The notes beneath the pieces were generated by a model. That model searched no databases. It was not told the DNA's origin and worked only from the letters and a program-made list of their open reading frames with translations. The translations under genes were made by a program, and so were the position numbers. From Strix aluco (taxonomy: Eukaryota > Chordata > Aves > Strigiformes > Strigidae), in assembly GCF_031877795.1 (NCBI RefSeq), contig NC_133940.1, positions 10,727,985 through 10,791,984 of the forward strand: 64,000 bases of DNA, read 5' to 3'. This document shows, piece after piece, positions 13,695-27,800 of the stretch (position 1 is the stretch's first letter; every line of letters starts with the position of its first letter).

Positions 13695-13820
13695 AGGTGA
13701 ACTACCAGCTCCTGTCACGTACTCTCTCTGTGATTTGGGGCAAGTCTATTTTTCAGTCTCAGCTTTTCACCTGTAAAATGGGAATAGCAGTGATCATACC
13801 TTTGCTTGTCTCAGCTACTC
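13695..13820 (+). repeat. MIR SINE (degenerate)
   Basis: The element reads in the sense direction: CAGCTCCTGTCACGTACTC..., then CTGTGATTTGGGGCAAGTC, then TCAGTCTCAGCTTTTCACC, then TGTAAAATGGGAATAGCAGT and a CATACCTTTGCTTGTC tail. This is the MIR core order (tgtgaccttgggcaagtc / cctcagtttcctcatctgtaaaatgggga / taatagtacctac). MIR/CORE-SINEs are ancient and shared across amniotes. Flanking boundaries cannot be fixed by eye. Confidence 0.7.
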
Positions 13821-16800
13821 ATATCTCTTCATATCATATGCACAGACTTCTGACTTTTTTTTAAAACCTGATATATATTATAAACAGTAAGATACGAGCC
13901 TTGATACCTTCTTTGGGGATGTATTTATTTTCTTTCAGGATGTACTGTAGATCCATTTTCCTAGATCTTTCCTACAACCATACAGCTAATATATAAATGT
14001 TAAATAATAATGTTGATAATTGTATAAAGTCAGCGTGCAAATGAGTCCTTAATAAAGATATCCACAAAAGGAAAGTTGTTTTCTGAGGGAAAGTTAAAGA
14101 TGAAACAAATACAGTAAGCCAGGCTTATGTTTCAGCACTGCAGAAAAAACAGTGTCTAAAATTAACTTATAGACATAAGTTATGCATTTCTCTGGTGTCT
14201 GATTTACCTGTTTATCACCTTGCCTTGAAAACTTCCAGTTAGTTTCAATTTTGTTGGTTCTAATTTGAACTAGGACTTAATTTGAAATTACATCAGCTCT
14301 TTCTGCATGTCACAGTTGTATGGTCTTGGCTCTTCTCATTAAAAATCTCTTATTTTTTCTACTGTGTTAGGAGTATGTTATGGATGGTTGTTCTGGATTG
14401 TCCAAAAGAAGTAAAGAAAAGGATATGCTGCAGTTATTTGTAAATTTCTGATTTTAGAACTCTTTACTAAAAGGAAATTGAACTGGCTGGCTCAAAGCAG
14501 AGTGGTTAAATGAAAGATCCGTGTTCGGTTTCAGTTATCCTCAAGATATAACCACATCATTTATCATTTTATCAATACTATGAGCACTGTTAAAGTAAGA
14601 GGTACCAGAGAAAGTACCACCGTAATGTTTTTTGTTACTTTTTAATTGGCTTTGTTACAAAAGCCTTTCAGGTATTAAGAGTATTTCTGGTTGGGGGTTT
14701 TGTCATTTACAAAAGCCCTTCAGAGACTAAGGGTAATTTTGGTGGTTTTTTATCAGGCCAGTGCTTAGAACTTAGTTTAGGAAGGAGCTGGTTTGTTCTA
14801 AAGCTGAGCAAGAGTGAAGTCCTGCTGGTGGTCACCAGAAAGTGCTCCGAGGGACCCGCAGCCTCTGTGGGTGGAAGGCGGGGAGCCACACCAGGCATCG
14901 GCTGGGAGCTCAGGAGTGTCTTTGCTTAGTTGTTAGTGCTGCTGTCTCACACTCCAGCTTCTGTCGGTGACATTCTCTATCCCCTCCACTTCTGCACCTG
15001 ATGGCCCACAACATGAAAGTGCTGCTTCCTCTGTGTGTTCAACAAGGGAGTAAATTAGAGAGGCAGCCATCAGCCCAACTCTAGTCCACAATGCAGTACC
15101 TCTTAACAGCACAAGGCTGTATGTATATATTTTGCCTGTTATTGTTTCCGAAGATTCAAATTGCCTGAGAATGTCACAATAAGCAAATGAAAGACAAATG
15201 AACTCAATTAAAGACAAAGGGGGAAGGAGAAGCTGGATTTTCAAAACTGCTTATATGATTTAGAGCCATAACTCCTGTCATAACTCCCAATTCACTGGGA
15301 ATTGACTGTCTAAATCTTTCAAGCTCTTTTGAAACTACCACCCAATAATTTTTCCCTGGGCAGATATCACTAGCTCTTGCTTTTCCCCAGTGAGATAAGT
15401 GTATCATAAATAACATTCAGCAAAATAACTCCATAATACGCACTTTTTATACACTTTTCATACACTTTCACAACGGTAAAATACTGTCTGTATAAAAAGT
15501 TAAAACGGTTTAGTTCTGCCATGGATTAATACATATTTAAACTGTAAAATATTGATTCCTTGCCAAATCTCATCTGGGGTAGCGCTTTCCAAATCTGTCT
15601 TCCATTTCACTTTGGTTTAAAGGATCAAAGAAGTTTCATTACCAAATAAGCCCAATAAATCAGGGTAACTGAAATCTTAGATTCAAAATGAAGTGTATCT
15701 AAAGGCTAAAAAAAAAAATTGTATTATGTTAGAGGTAGGTAAATACTGTCAAAATGCATTCACCTCACTGAAATTAAATCCACGCTCCACCTCTATGGCC
15801 TACAAAGTTTATTTTTCAGTGCACATGAACAAGAGGCTTCTTTAGTTCCAAGCCAAGATGAATTTCATTAAATTCGTGAGAAGTGTCAGCACTCATGGTT
15901 GTGCAACCCACACTGAGTATGTGGGCGCTCTTCCCTCTTGCAGTGCTCAGCTGCACCCAGTAGTGCTTTACTGTAGCAAGGCTGCATCATGGTGTGCAGT
16001 TCTCAGATCCACTCCCTTGCAGCTGTATGGAATATATAGCATTAGATATATCATTTTCTGCTGGAATATTTTTCCTGTTCTTTAGTTTGACAATCTTAAA
16101 TTACTGAGTGTAAAAAAAAGGTTAAAAAAAAAAAGAACCAAAACCAAACTGTAGAGAATATCTGCTCCAGGCTGATGGGATTTTGGGACCTTTCCACTAA
16201 AACAGTATGAATGTGTCTCAGAGAAGCATAACAGGAGAGGAAAATTAGTTCATTTGCTAATGTAAACATATTTGTGGCCATTTCATTGAGAAAAACTACT
16301 AATTCCATGCTTTGAAGAAGATATTTAGCATGGGGTTCATCTCACTTGACTTTATCCATCCAGAAACTAGATATCTAGTCTAAACTCACCTAGGCTTCCA
16401 TATAGCCATGAGGTATCACAAAATCATTCATTACATCTTTTTTGGACTCTTAATTTAGGGCAATATGGATTGCCTTTTGGTGGTGCCTATCTCCTGGCAA
16501 TGTACAGAGCAGAGCATCAGATAATTTATCTTTGACTATTGCCGATCTTTTAGATGTCTAACACTGGGTGAGATGAATTATAGCTTTAAAATTTGCCCTG
16601 GGAGATGGCCTACAGGCTGGGAATTGCTTTCTATCAGTCTCACTCTTTCACACATTCCATAGGGACTACTTGTGATATTAAAGTCTCCAAAGAATCCATG
16701 TCTGTAGCACCTCCATCTAATTAGTTCCTTCACCTTCTCTGAACACCATCTGTAGCTGTCCCAAGCAGGCAGCCCTGGGTCTGAGCCGGACTTTCCCACA

Positions 16801-19800
16801 ATTATTTCTTGTCCTTCAGAGAGCTGCCATGTGCAGAGCACAGAATGATTCAGAAGAAGCAGATAAGCTAAACACACATTTGGCAATGTGAATTGGTGAT
16901 TGTGGCCTTCCTGATCCCTTCAGATGTGTTGGGCACATCAGATCACATCATATCCAATTTTACTCATCTTTATGAAGAGGAATTCTCCTCACAAGCTAGG
17001 GAGGAAGGAGAAGACTCAGAAACTTTTTGAACAGTCTGATGCTATCTGGTCTAACATTCTGCATACACATGTTGAAGAGTTTCCATATCCTAGACAACCC
17101 ACAGACTAGCATATAGTGTAGCACTTTAGGAAAGACAATTGGAATAAATCATGTTCTTAAAGAAGCAGTTAATCTTGTTTTGAAGACTCCAGAGATAGTG
17201 AGTCTACCATCTGTTCCAGTATTTAATTACCCCTGTAATAAGAGAGGGGGGTATGGGGGGGTGGTGTCCTCCTCCCATGGCTTCCCTTCACTTTCTTAAG
17301 TGGTTTTAGCATTTCGTATCTTTTCTCAAATGTAGATGCCACGCTCTAATACTGTTCTTGCCACTGCTGTTAAGAAGTATAAGATAGTTTGATAACTCCT
17401 TCTCCTTTTATTCATCCAAGGATCACATTAGACAGTACTGCTACAGAACTGCAGTGAGAGCTCATTTGAGATAACTCAAGAGCTCCTCTGCGTCAGGTGG
17501 ACAGAGATGAAGTTCCTAATCCTTAGGTATCCATGTTCTGGATAGATTGCTGCATATTTGTATAAAACTAAAAATATTGTCTTGGCTTGTGATCATTTTA
17601 TCAGGTGACTCGGATCGCACTGCAACAGCAGCCTCTCCTTACTGCCAACTTTGGTGTTAATAAAAATACTGGACTTTGTTGGAACACAAATTAGTCCTTA
17701 AGTGTTACCAGTAGAACCAAGAAAGTTGATGTCTCCTCAGCAACAACTAGATTCAGTGGTCTGTCAGTGGGCCAGTAATCAATCTAAGATGTCCCATTTT
17801 ATGTTGCTGTTATAAGCATTTTTAAAACAAAATTTGATGTGGTACTAAGTCAAATGGCTTGAAGAATTCAGTACTCCACCTCAAGAGAGTTGCCATTATC
17901 AACCAGGCACACACTCCTGCCAAAATAACAAGATCTGCCTTCTAGGAATGCAAACTGGCATTCATTACGTCTTTAGGTTTGGATGCTTTGCTGACACAGT
18001 CCTGAATGAACTGTTTATTATTTCAGCCAGTATTGATATCAGACTAAAAAATCTTCTATTCTTTACATCATCCTTCTAATATATTGGGATTGTGATGGCA
18101 ATCACCAGCTGTTTGACATTTTCTCAGATAGCCAAAGTGTGTTAAAATTAATATTACTAGTTGTGAGAGAACTCATTCACTTTAAGACTCCTGGGGTGGA
18201 GCTATCTATGTATATTGTTCTGGAAACATTTCTGGTTTGAAGATTTAACAGATGTAGTTTCACATTTTGGTTTGTTTCATTTGATAAACTTTTCTGAATG
18301 TTTAAGGTTTTTAAGCATATTGTGTGAGGTATTGCTGTCTTACTTGATACCAGAAGATGTATTTTGAGTCCTTCCTTACGAAATCCTGTAATCCTGCACA
18401 TTGTTTGCCTTCCTCGCTGTGGTAATTCCATTTAAGTGAAATAAGAGCAGAAATATGAGAAACATTTGATCAAGACTTCAGGTTGCATTTCCAGAACAAA
18501 TAGTACCGAGTTAGAAAAGTTGGACGTGGTTTATCTGTGAGCTATCTCCAAATATATAGATGCATATACACAGGGCTTTGATCTGATATCATACTGATAC
18601 AGATGGGTTATACTATTCATTTTAGTATCTGATCTTCCTTAAATATGAATATTTTTGAGCAAGGCCAAATTTTAATTTGTACCAACAACAAAGACCTTAC
18701 TGGCGCTCTGTTCTTATCTGCTCTGCAGGAAAATAATGTATGAGTGTATATACATATATATATATATGTACTTCAGAAACCAAAGCAACAAAGAAGAGGA
18801 GACAGAAGCATTGGCCAAAATAAATTGGGGAATTCTGGGGATGATCAGAAATTTTAAAAAGAGAAATGGAAAATGAATCATAATTCCATTCCACATCAGG
18901 ACATTTTTGCAGAATAAATAGCCCAATGACTATGGCCATAAGGCAAAGCAGGTGTTTTGAGGAAGTAGGAATATTCTCACGTTCTCAGAGTGGATCCAGA
19001 TTTCTCATGTGTCATCCTTATTGCTCCTCAGCCTTAGCACAAGGTGATATTTTAGGGGAGGAAGCAGAGAGATCAGAAGCAAGAGCATTCCCACTTGAAC
19101 ATAACAGTTACCAAATTATATTGTAAGATTTACATGTGTACAATAACAAACCACATAGGTCCATTCAATCATGAGAAAAGAATATTAGAAAGGTTGATAT
19201 ATTGTTGTTATTACAAAATAGAGAGGGAAAATACATCTGAAAGTAATTTTTTCCCATTTCATTGTAGTTTACAATATGCACACTCAATACTGGCCATTAG
19301 CTCTGTAAACTATGATATAATGGCTTCCTACCTAATCCTAAACAGTGCCATTATAAGCAATTTTGGCATATTTTATTGGGTCAGTGAAAATTTTATTCTC
19401 TGAAAGATTGTAAGAGAATGAATTGCTTTATGAAAAATACAGCATAGTACCATGTGCAGTTTGGAGGGCTAATCCACAACCAGTGAGATTCCCTGGCTTT
19501 AAACAACCTGAGTTCAGAAGCCAAGTGCTCCTCCTCTGTGTCTGGGTGGCTCCCTTGTATGCAGTAGCCAGGGAATGCCATCTCTGGTAATGCTGTCAGA
19601 CCTGTTGCCGAAGTTCATGGTCTCTAGGAGGCTTAAGACAGATATGTTCTTCTGCAATTGAGTATTTTTCAAGCAGGTTAACTTGGTAGCTATTGCTAGG
19701 TAAACTGCTATTCCTTGGCAGGTATTTCCCTGCCTGGTACCTCCATCAGAGGAAGGAGAAAAGCAAGTACAAAGGAGAGTTTAAGTCCTTTCCATTTGAA

Positions 19801-20361
19801 GACTCAAGATGTGCAGGTCTAAAGCCTCCATAACAGGGAGAAGGGAGATGAGGGCGTTAATGGCAGATTGAGGGGCTGTAGCGTGAGTGTGCTGCTCTGA
19901 AATCTGTGCAAGGCTTCTCTAAGCATGGGATTTCATGGTGTGACAAGCCTGGAGGTACAGCACATTGCTGGGTCTTCTCTGCTCCATGCTACACCACTTG
20001 GAGTGGAAACAGGCTGAGGTGAGACTGGTGTGTGAGCCTCTAAAGCAATAGCCAGATGTGTAAGCTGATGTGTCTCAGGGCGTTATAAATGACAGGCTTG
20101 ATTGTGGCAACCCGTATACAATGATTTTCAGGCTTTTTCAGTGTAGAGGCCCTAAACACTTCCCAGAGGAAGCAGAGATTTGTGTGAAGTGAAGTTAAAC
20201 CTTTTTTTTTCCTTACTTACCTTTCTTGAATCCCTTATAGACCGCTACCCTCTGGGGCTCACAAACCATAGGCTGAAAACCACTGCTGTAAACACACACA
20301 CAAATCAAGCACTGGCACTGATGCTGTTTGCAGGCTGTTGTTCACTTCACATTTGTTTTGT
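13821..20361. other. non-coding upstream flank, no gene seen
   Basis: AT-rich intergenic sequence with no recognisable exon. It includes poly-A clusters near 16113-16134, a short G-rich run near 17245-17262 and a (TA)n/(CA)n-like microsatellite at about 18743-18770. A stretch at 20240-20290 resembles a decayed piece of another sauropsid repeat ('...ggctcacaaaccataggctgaaaaccactgct') but is too short for a firm assignment. Confidence 0.65.
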
Positions 20362-20492
20362 CTCTCTGGACTGCAAGCTTTTCAGGGCAGGAACTGCCAT
20401 TTTCTGTGCATAATGTTCAACACAGTAAGGACTTGATTTCAGGTGACAATACTGGAGCCCCATCGTCTAATAACAATAATGAATGAACACAG
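20362..20492 (+). repeat. L2/CR1-type LINE or related SINE 3' tail (degenerate)
   Basis: The sequence CTGGACTGCAAGCTTTTCAG followed by GGCAGGAACTGCCATTTTCT, a CAACACAGTAAGG-like segment and TAATAACAATAATGAATGAA matches the layout of L2-clade tails (agactgtaagctccttgaggggcagggac..tgtct ... cacagtaggcgctcaataaat ... tgaatgaatga). A SINE borrowing the same LINE tail is an alternative. Confidence 0.55.
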
Positions 20493-23400
20493 TGATTGAA
20501 GGATTCCTCCACAGAAACCCAGCAAGAGACTTGATTACAATGAGGCAGAGGAGGAGGTGAAAGAAGTTTTCCCTCCCACTACTGACTCAGTCATTTACTT
20601 ATTTTTGTGACTATTTTATTGGTACAGTAGGACAAAGATGTTAGGTGTAATGTGCATTTCTTCCTATAGCTATTGTACTCTCAAAAAAGTGCAGTATAAA
20701 ATGTTGCAACCATGCCTGCTCTCTTACATGTGGCTGTCTAAATGCTGACACAAATATTGTACCCATGCTGTTCATTCCAGAAATCTGACATTTCTCAAGA
20801 TGAAGCCAAATGTGTTTACAGATAGATTTCTGAGTTTATTCAAGCTGAAAGGTGCTTCTCATCTTTTGAAATGTCAGACTTCTGCTCCAAGAAAAATGAC
20901 TACAAGAGATAGGGCCACTGTTGCACAGCTCCATTTTTAAATGAGCAATATCTGATTGAAGAGCCCAGCATTCATACGGCTCAGTGTTTTGCTATGATAT
21001 ATTGGCTGTACCGGCAGAGTGTAGCTGCTTGAGCCCACTGATTATTTTCTTCAATTGAATGCCCACAGCAGTCCCAAAATTCTAGTATCCTTTACAACCT
21101 CTGTATCTGTTTCAACATCTGTAATATCACCTGAGGGGCTGTACTTTTTAAATGAGTGATTTAATAAGCTGGAGGGCACAGGTTTGCTATAGAGCTGCTC
21201 TAGATAGGTAAAGAGAGGCACAAGGAGAGCACAGTGTAGTTAAGAGTCTCACTGCGAATTTGCAGTGAGCAGGCTACCTGTGTGTTGGAAGAGTAGACTG
21301 GGAACAGCAGTACTGAGAATATCAGAAAAATTATGACCTAATGTCTCCTGCTTTAAACCCAGTACCTATAGATTTCATACAACTTTTCTGTTTTCCCTCT
21401 ATACTTTAGAGTTCTCTATAAAATCCACGTGTAATATCTAAGCCCTCATACCATACTGTTCATGTACCTTCTGTATACATGCTGGCTGCAGATGTTTTTA
21501 AACAGAAAGCATCTGTTGAGAGTACGGAATATGCCATTTTATTTTCATCCTAGATGAACTCAATAATTAGTTTTGACTATTTGCTTCAAAATTGCTTGGA
21601 TATGGAGAATGCACCACACCAGAAAATCAAACAGAACAGCGGGACATTAAAAATGGTTAATAAATAATTTGACTGTTACAAAACCCCATTTTGGTTCCTC
21701 TGGCACTACTGGAATCATGTTAAGAGCCTGCTGCTGCAAGGTAGTAATGTGGGTTTGCTATTGCTGCTGAAGCCTTGATTGAACTTCTGTGCCAGAGTGC
21801 AAATTACCTAGTCTACACTTAGCAGTGGAACCACTTTGACCCAGCTCTCTGCTAGAGCAAGAAGACTTTAGTTTAATATTGTTCAATACAATAGAAAATT
21901 AAAGGTTAGATTATATGTAACAGCTGCAAGGTTTAAGTGTGGCAAAAGCACTGTGAAGGATTGGGTCACCTAGCTTCCTTTAAAAGAAAGAAAAAATGAA
22001 GCAGCTTGGAAAATCTGCCTGTACTTTTTTTATGTTTATCTTTTAGGTTTCCCTTTCCCTTAGTGAAGGTCTCTGTTGTCGACACATCACTTATTACAAA
22101 CCTCAGTGCTTGACATAAGCTGTTTTATTTTCACTTGTCTCTTCAGTCATTTTCATGATAGTGTCTCTTCTTTCTTTCCTATACAGTACCCTTCTGTGAG
22201 AACAAATATCAACATTAGATGGTTTCTGCTTGTACAGAGGAGAGAGGTATAATGATACTTAAATGACTCTTAAATAAAGCTAGTACTGCTACTTCAGACA
22301 AGGCAGGGGTATATGAAATTTGTCCTAAAGAATCCATTTTATGGAGAAGTTTATCAGATAAGATTTATATAAACAGGCTGTAAATAAGATCTAGTTGTAA
22401 ATAATAACAGTCCCTAAACAGCACTTAACTTAGAGCACAGTATGAAACAATTACAAGATCAGCCCAAATCAAGGAGAATAAGGTCCATAAGAAACCTCTG
22501 GACATCCCCAGTAGACATGGGAGACTAAACTCAACTTGCAGTCACTCTGCTGTGGTGGTACATCTCTACAAAGACCTGAATTCTTCCAGCACCTTCTACA
22601 TATCTGACTTGAAATGTCTTCCTTCTGGTGACAACCACAAAACTTGCTGGAAAGTTCAGCTTTGCATAACATGTTGGTTTAAACAGACACTAGAGATAGC
22701 AAAAACGTTGTTCCCTTCTCTTCCTTGATTGTGGAAAGCCATACAAAGAGGAAGGCTGAAGGCTGTTACAGAGTCAGGAGGTGCTGCCTCTTAATCCAAC
22801 AATTTTCTGCCCAAACAATATTCTCTGTAATGAACAGCTAAGACAACAGTGTGGTGCTCAGTACTTCCCACAGGGCTCCAGACACTGGTATGAGACCTAT
22901 CGCAAACCTAGGCAGGAAAATCCAGGCCTTCCAGTCTCCTTCTAGCTAACACACCCAGGTGTTTAACTGGTTCAGATGATGTTTATTAATGTTTACTTGT
23001 GGTCTCATGTTGAAATTGTTGTGAAAATTACTAAATATAAAAAACTGATTTGAATTAAGGACAGCGTAGGAGGAAAGGGATTAAACTGCAGAGTTCTCAA
23101 TGCCTAGTAATATTTTCCTAGTGCATCTTTTGTTAACAGAAACTATGATAGTTTCATAAAATGGAATAAATTTACTAAATATGTGAAATCTGGTATGAGG
23201 TAAATTTTGGATACACACTCCCCTACACACAACCTCTCAGAGGACCTCAGTGTCTCACATTTATGAAGCTGCATGGGGTAGACTGAATCCGTATTTGCTG
23301 CTGCAGCAAACAAACATTTACACCTAATGATGACAAGTGTATCCTCTTTATGCCATAAACAATTGATTTTCAAGAAAAGATAAGAGAATTATATATTATG

Positions 23401-23954
23401 TATTCCATCTGTAAAACTAATTAACTCCTTTGATTTAGCTGAGAAAGGTGATGTTTTCTGAAACTCAGCTTTACTGGAAATTGACCTTTCCCTCTACAAA
23501 CATACCATTTAATTTACAAGAGAAACAAAACCTTCGGAATTGTATTTACTCAGTAACTTTAATAAAGGTCAACCCTTTTCAGAAACAATTGTAAATGTGG
23601 CATTTAGCCTTTCATATTTTGGAAAGTGTTACTAGAATCTCCACATCCAAATAGAACATTGCCTTTGAATTAAAAACAGCTAAATATATAAGAACAAAGA
23701 AATTTTAAAAAATTGTCTGGATCTAAGGTGTTGTAATTAACCCTTATGTTTTATACTTCCTTAGGACTATTTTTGAGTTTCCTGTGACTAAGGTCAACTA
23801 ATGTTCAATATCTATAGTACATATACAAAGAATGAATACAGTGTGTTTTAAAAGGTCCACCAAGTTCAGCAGGAAACAGAATAGGCTTTTTCTTTGACCT
23901 TTAGGAAGGAGACTTGGCAAATTCATTGAAGAAAAGCTTGTTCATCTGAGATAT
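20493..23954. other. non-coding upstream flank, no gene seen
   Basis: Unique-looking AT-rich sequence. I see no coding signature, repeat family or RNA gene that I can name. The 67-codon minus-strand frame at 22469-22672 is cysteine-rich but has no recognisable domain or splice context. Confidence 0.6.
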
Positions 23955-24060
23955 GGAGGCCCCAGTCCAGCAAAGCAGTTTAGTATATGACTGACTAAGT
24001 GTGAGTAGCCCCTCTGCAGCCAATGGGTCTACTCCTGTGCTTGAAGGCAAGCAGCACTAG
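23955..24060. repeat. fossil palindromic sauropsid repeat
   Basis: The motifs GGCCCCAGTCCAGCAAAGCA, GTGAGTAGCCCC, CCAATGGGTCTACTCCTGTG and CTTGAAGGCAAGCA follow in the order of the well-known element 'ggccccaatcctgcaaag... cacgtgagtagtcccattgacttcaatgggactactcacgtgcttaaagttaagca'. It is degenerate but retains both half-sites around the central CCAATGGG. Confidence 0.6.
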
Positions 24061-24820
24061 TTCTTTATTATAGGTATTGTAGTTGAGCCCTGGGATGTTG
24101 AACTGGAGCACAGCCCTGCTGTGTAATGAACTAAAAAAAAACAAAACCAATGGACTATGCTAAAAGGCTGGCAACTTCAGTGTTGGGGTTTTTTTAAGAC
24201 CTTTCTGAGATCAAAGAATCTAATTGCTCTGGTCTCCGGGTATGGAAAGTGGCATCCAGAAAGAAATTCCCTGTTCCTTCTGTCTCTCATGCTTACCTGT
24301 ATAACTGGAAGGACTGAGTTTTTTAATCTGCCAATTCTCAAATAGAAACTACAACAAATGAAAGCCATTTGGATGAGAACCCTTTCTTAAGAGTGGACAG
24401 TGCTAAAGATGGTGCTCAGGTAGAAAGCTTTCTGACATCTTGTGATACTGTAATAGGAAAAAGGGTTAGAAGCCTTCAGTGGGCCCAAAACAGTTGTTCT
24501 AAAGCTTGGACTTTCTGAAGAAAAGCCGGTCTCCTACAAGGTGTTTGTGAGGCTTTCCAGTGTGTGGATTCTATAAGCAACTGCGAACCCTTCCAACAGC
24601 TTCAGTGAAGAAAGGATTTACATAAATCCAATAAAAAAGCTTACATTTGTCATCATATGATAACATTTCAAACTAGCATGTGGAAAATTCTGCCTAATAG
24701 AATTAACCAGAGAATTGGATGGCTCAGGACATTTTGGTCAGATTAACACTAATCTTACAACGATTTACAGTGTGAGAAAACTTTCTCTACAGAATAAACA
24801 TACTGTAGTCAGTTCAAAAA

Positions 24821-24862
24821 TGTTATGACTGTTGACTTCAATGCTGTTACACCTGGGATGTA
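24821..24862. repeat. fragment of fossil palindromic repeat
   Basis: GTTGACTTCAATGCTGTTACACCTGGGATG corresponds to the common 'gttgacttcaatggagttacacctgggatga' segment of the same broad repeat type seen at 23955-24060. Only one half is visible. Confidence 0.5.
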
Positions 24863-27800
24863 TTAAAATTGTCCTCCCAAGAGCCCTTTTCTACAGTTTT
24901 AAAGTAATATTAAGTCCCATTGCCTGTAAGAGCCTAAAATAATTGTGAATTAATCCCAAATTACTGTTGTTTTGATCTTCTTCAGAGTTGCACGCTAGTC
25001 CTGTGTTTTGTGGACTGAGTGCTGTAGGCTAAAATTTTAAGTTTGGGAACTGCTGGAGCAAGAAATTGTTTTGCAGAGGCAGCATAAAAAATCCTCTAAA
25101 ACAAACTGAGTGTACAACCTATAACAGGGCTAAGCCATAAATATCTTGTAGATGCAGAAACTGTTCTGGACTGCTGAAGTTGCTTGTGGGTTCAGTAATA
25201 GAGAGGTTCGAAAAGCTTCTTGCCTGTAAAAAGTTTGACCAAAGGTGAACCAGCTTCCAGCATCACTCATTCAAGACTATCATCACAGTCTTCAACCTTG
25301 TCATCTGACCTAAGCTTCTACATGCTTGAATCTCATGAAACATCTTAGTTAGGAACCAGTCTCAACCATGCAAGTGCAGTGCGTTACCTTGTGTGAATGA
25401 TATTGAGAAAACTCCTCACCTCACTACACCAAGCAACCCTGAGGAATGAACCATGTGAGCTTGCTCAGAAAAGCAGAAAGGAACTCACTCCAAAGGACTC
25501 AGAAAATAAACCAGCTCAAATTAACGTAAGTAAAAATTTTATTATCTCCTGACATAATAAAATGAAACATATCTAGACTGGATTCGAGGGGGTTTGTAGC
25601 AGCTTTTCACAAGGAGACCAATTCCATTTTGTTACCAAGCAGAAGAACTTTCACCAAGCTGTCAGGCCAGCTGCTCGGGTCTGGTAGACATACTGTCAGA
25701 GTAGGTGGACAATCCAGAGCCAGGACAGATGAAAAAGAACAATTCCTGCTTCCTGGTGCATGATGCCTCATCTAACTGAAAGAGGAAGGAAAGCATGCTC
25801 ATCTTTCCCTTTGCTCCTGAAGAGTAAAAGCAGCTTGTTGGTGTTCTTGCAGCAAAGTGAAGGTTTGATCACATGCTTTTAGTGCCATGTATTTCATGTT
25901 CTAATTTAAGGTTACATTAGTGAGATTCAATTGGTTCCTAAATGTGGTTCCTAAAATGTTTGCAAGCCTTCACCGACTACAGAAAACAGTCTCATCAGAT
26001 TACTGTTAATTGTATTAAGTATGGTAGGACCTCCAGGACCAACTAGAAATAAGGTCCTCTTTTGCTAGCCTCTTGAAAACAGAGAGATACATATAAGAGT
26101 AGGCAAGACAAATTGGAAAAAAGTAAAGGCACAACACACAAAGTGAACAATGTCAGTGCAAAAACAGACAAGTTATAAGTGTTCTTTTGTTTGGCTTTGG
26201 GCTGGGGAGAAGGGAGATGCTATGAAAAAAGGAAAGACGGCACCAGGTAAAACCACGTGTTAAACAATTACTGAATGACCAAAGGTCCTTTTACTTCAGC
26301 AGCTCTATGCCTGCTTTATTTAGTTGAAGTTTCCAGAGAACATTCGAATTTTGCAACTCTTACTATACCAAGAGAGTACCAAATGTATTCTCTCAATATT
26401 ACTAGAAACTGTCATCACTTAAGCCATGAAAGGTATTTGATTCTGTATGAAATAATGGCTGCAATAATGAAAAAGACTAGTTGAAGTATGTGACAGACTT
26501 CTCCCTGTAGCAGAGAACAGTAACATTTTGGCTATATGAATTATTTATCTCCATACCAAAAGAGCCTAAATTCTGTCTCATTGTGAAATGGTTCTAAAAA
26601 TATGGGTTGATGATACAAGTTCAGTTATTCTTTCCCACACTCACAGTAATGCATGCTTCACCTCTATAAACTGACTATTCCTTCAAATCTTTCAGAGTCC
26701 TTTGCAGTGTTGTTACTAAAAATGCAATCTCACTCAGCACAGTAATATATCTCAAAGCTAGTTAGGGAACTCTTTTTTAAGTGGCACTTCTGTCTTGTCA
26801 TGTGTCATTTAGACAGTAATCAAATGAAAATAGTTGGCATGAAGCTAGAAGTATCAGACTGTATGTATTGGAACAGGTAACATATGCAGCTTTGTTATAG
26901 AATAAAACCATGCATTTTTAGCTAGGAAAAAAATCTTATTTTATGGAAACTATAATGATAACAATAAGGCAGACAAATCAGTCTGTTCCAGTCGAGTTCT
27001 AAAAGTCCTTTAGTATATAGTTTCCCTTTTCCAGAACAAATTCTCTTCTAGGCTCAAAAGGTGAAATCATAATGTTTGAAAGCCTCATTGCTTCGGAGAT
27101 GAAGTACAAATAGAAAAAAATGTGTGAATGTAGAATGTGCGTTAAAAAAAAGTAAATATTAAGTCAATATGTTCAGTAGTCTAAAAGAAACACTAATAAA
27201 TGCATTGTTACTTTCTGACTAACTCTGAGAACAAATATTTATAGCTTTCACTGCTAACAATTAAGATTTGGTGAAACTTACTATGTTAACATACTTAGTA
27301 ATAAGCACTGCCTTGAACCAAGAAGTAATAAATGCAATCTGAGAGTGAATACTAAAAAGGTTCTTTTACTAATGAAGGAATCTCCTTAGCACAAAATTCT
27401 GAGACAAATACATCCACTGTCGAGCACCAGCTGTGCTAGTTTCATGTTTATCTTATAGAGACCGTGGGTACTAAAAATGTGCCCTTTACCCTTTCAGACT
27501 GGGCATAAATATTTCAGTAAAGAGAATTCTGAACATACTTCATTCCATTTTTTGAAGAAGAGGAAGAAAAATTCTTTGTGTGAATACGCTCAGATATTGC
27601 AACAGTATTTGTTATTGGTAATGGTGTTTGTGAATGGGATTTGTCTTTGAAAACTTACTCACAAGGGACTGCAGATATTGCACTTGCAAATGTAATGCTT
27701 CTGGCTGCAGTTCCAACATTCTAGCAGCATGCCAAGGGGCTGATTGGGAAGCGTTTGGCGCACAGCATTATCTAGCTCTGTTCACACTCCCTCATATTCT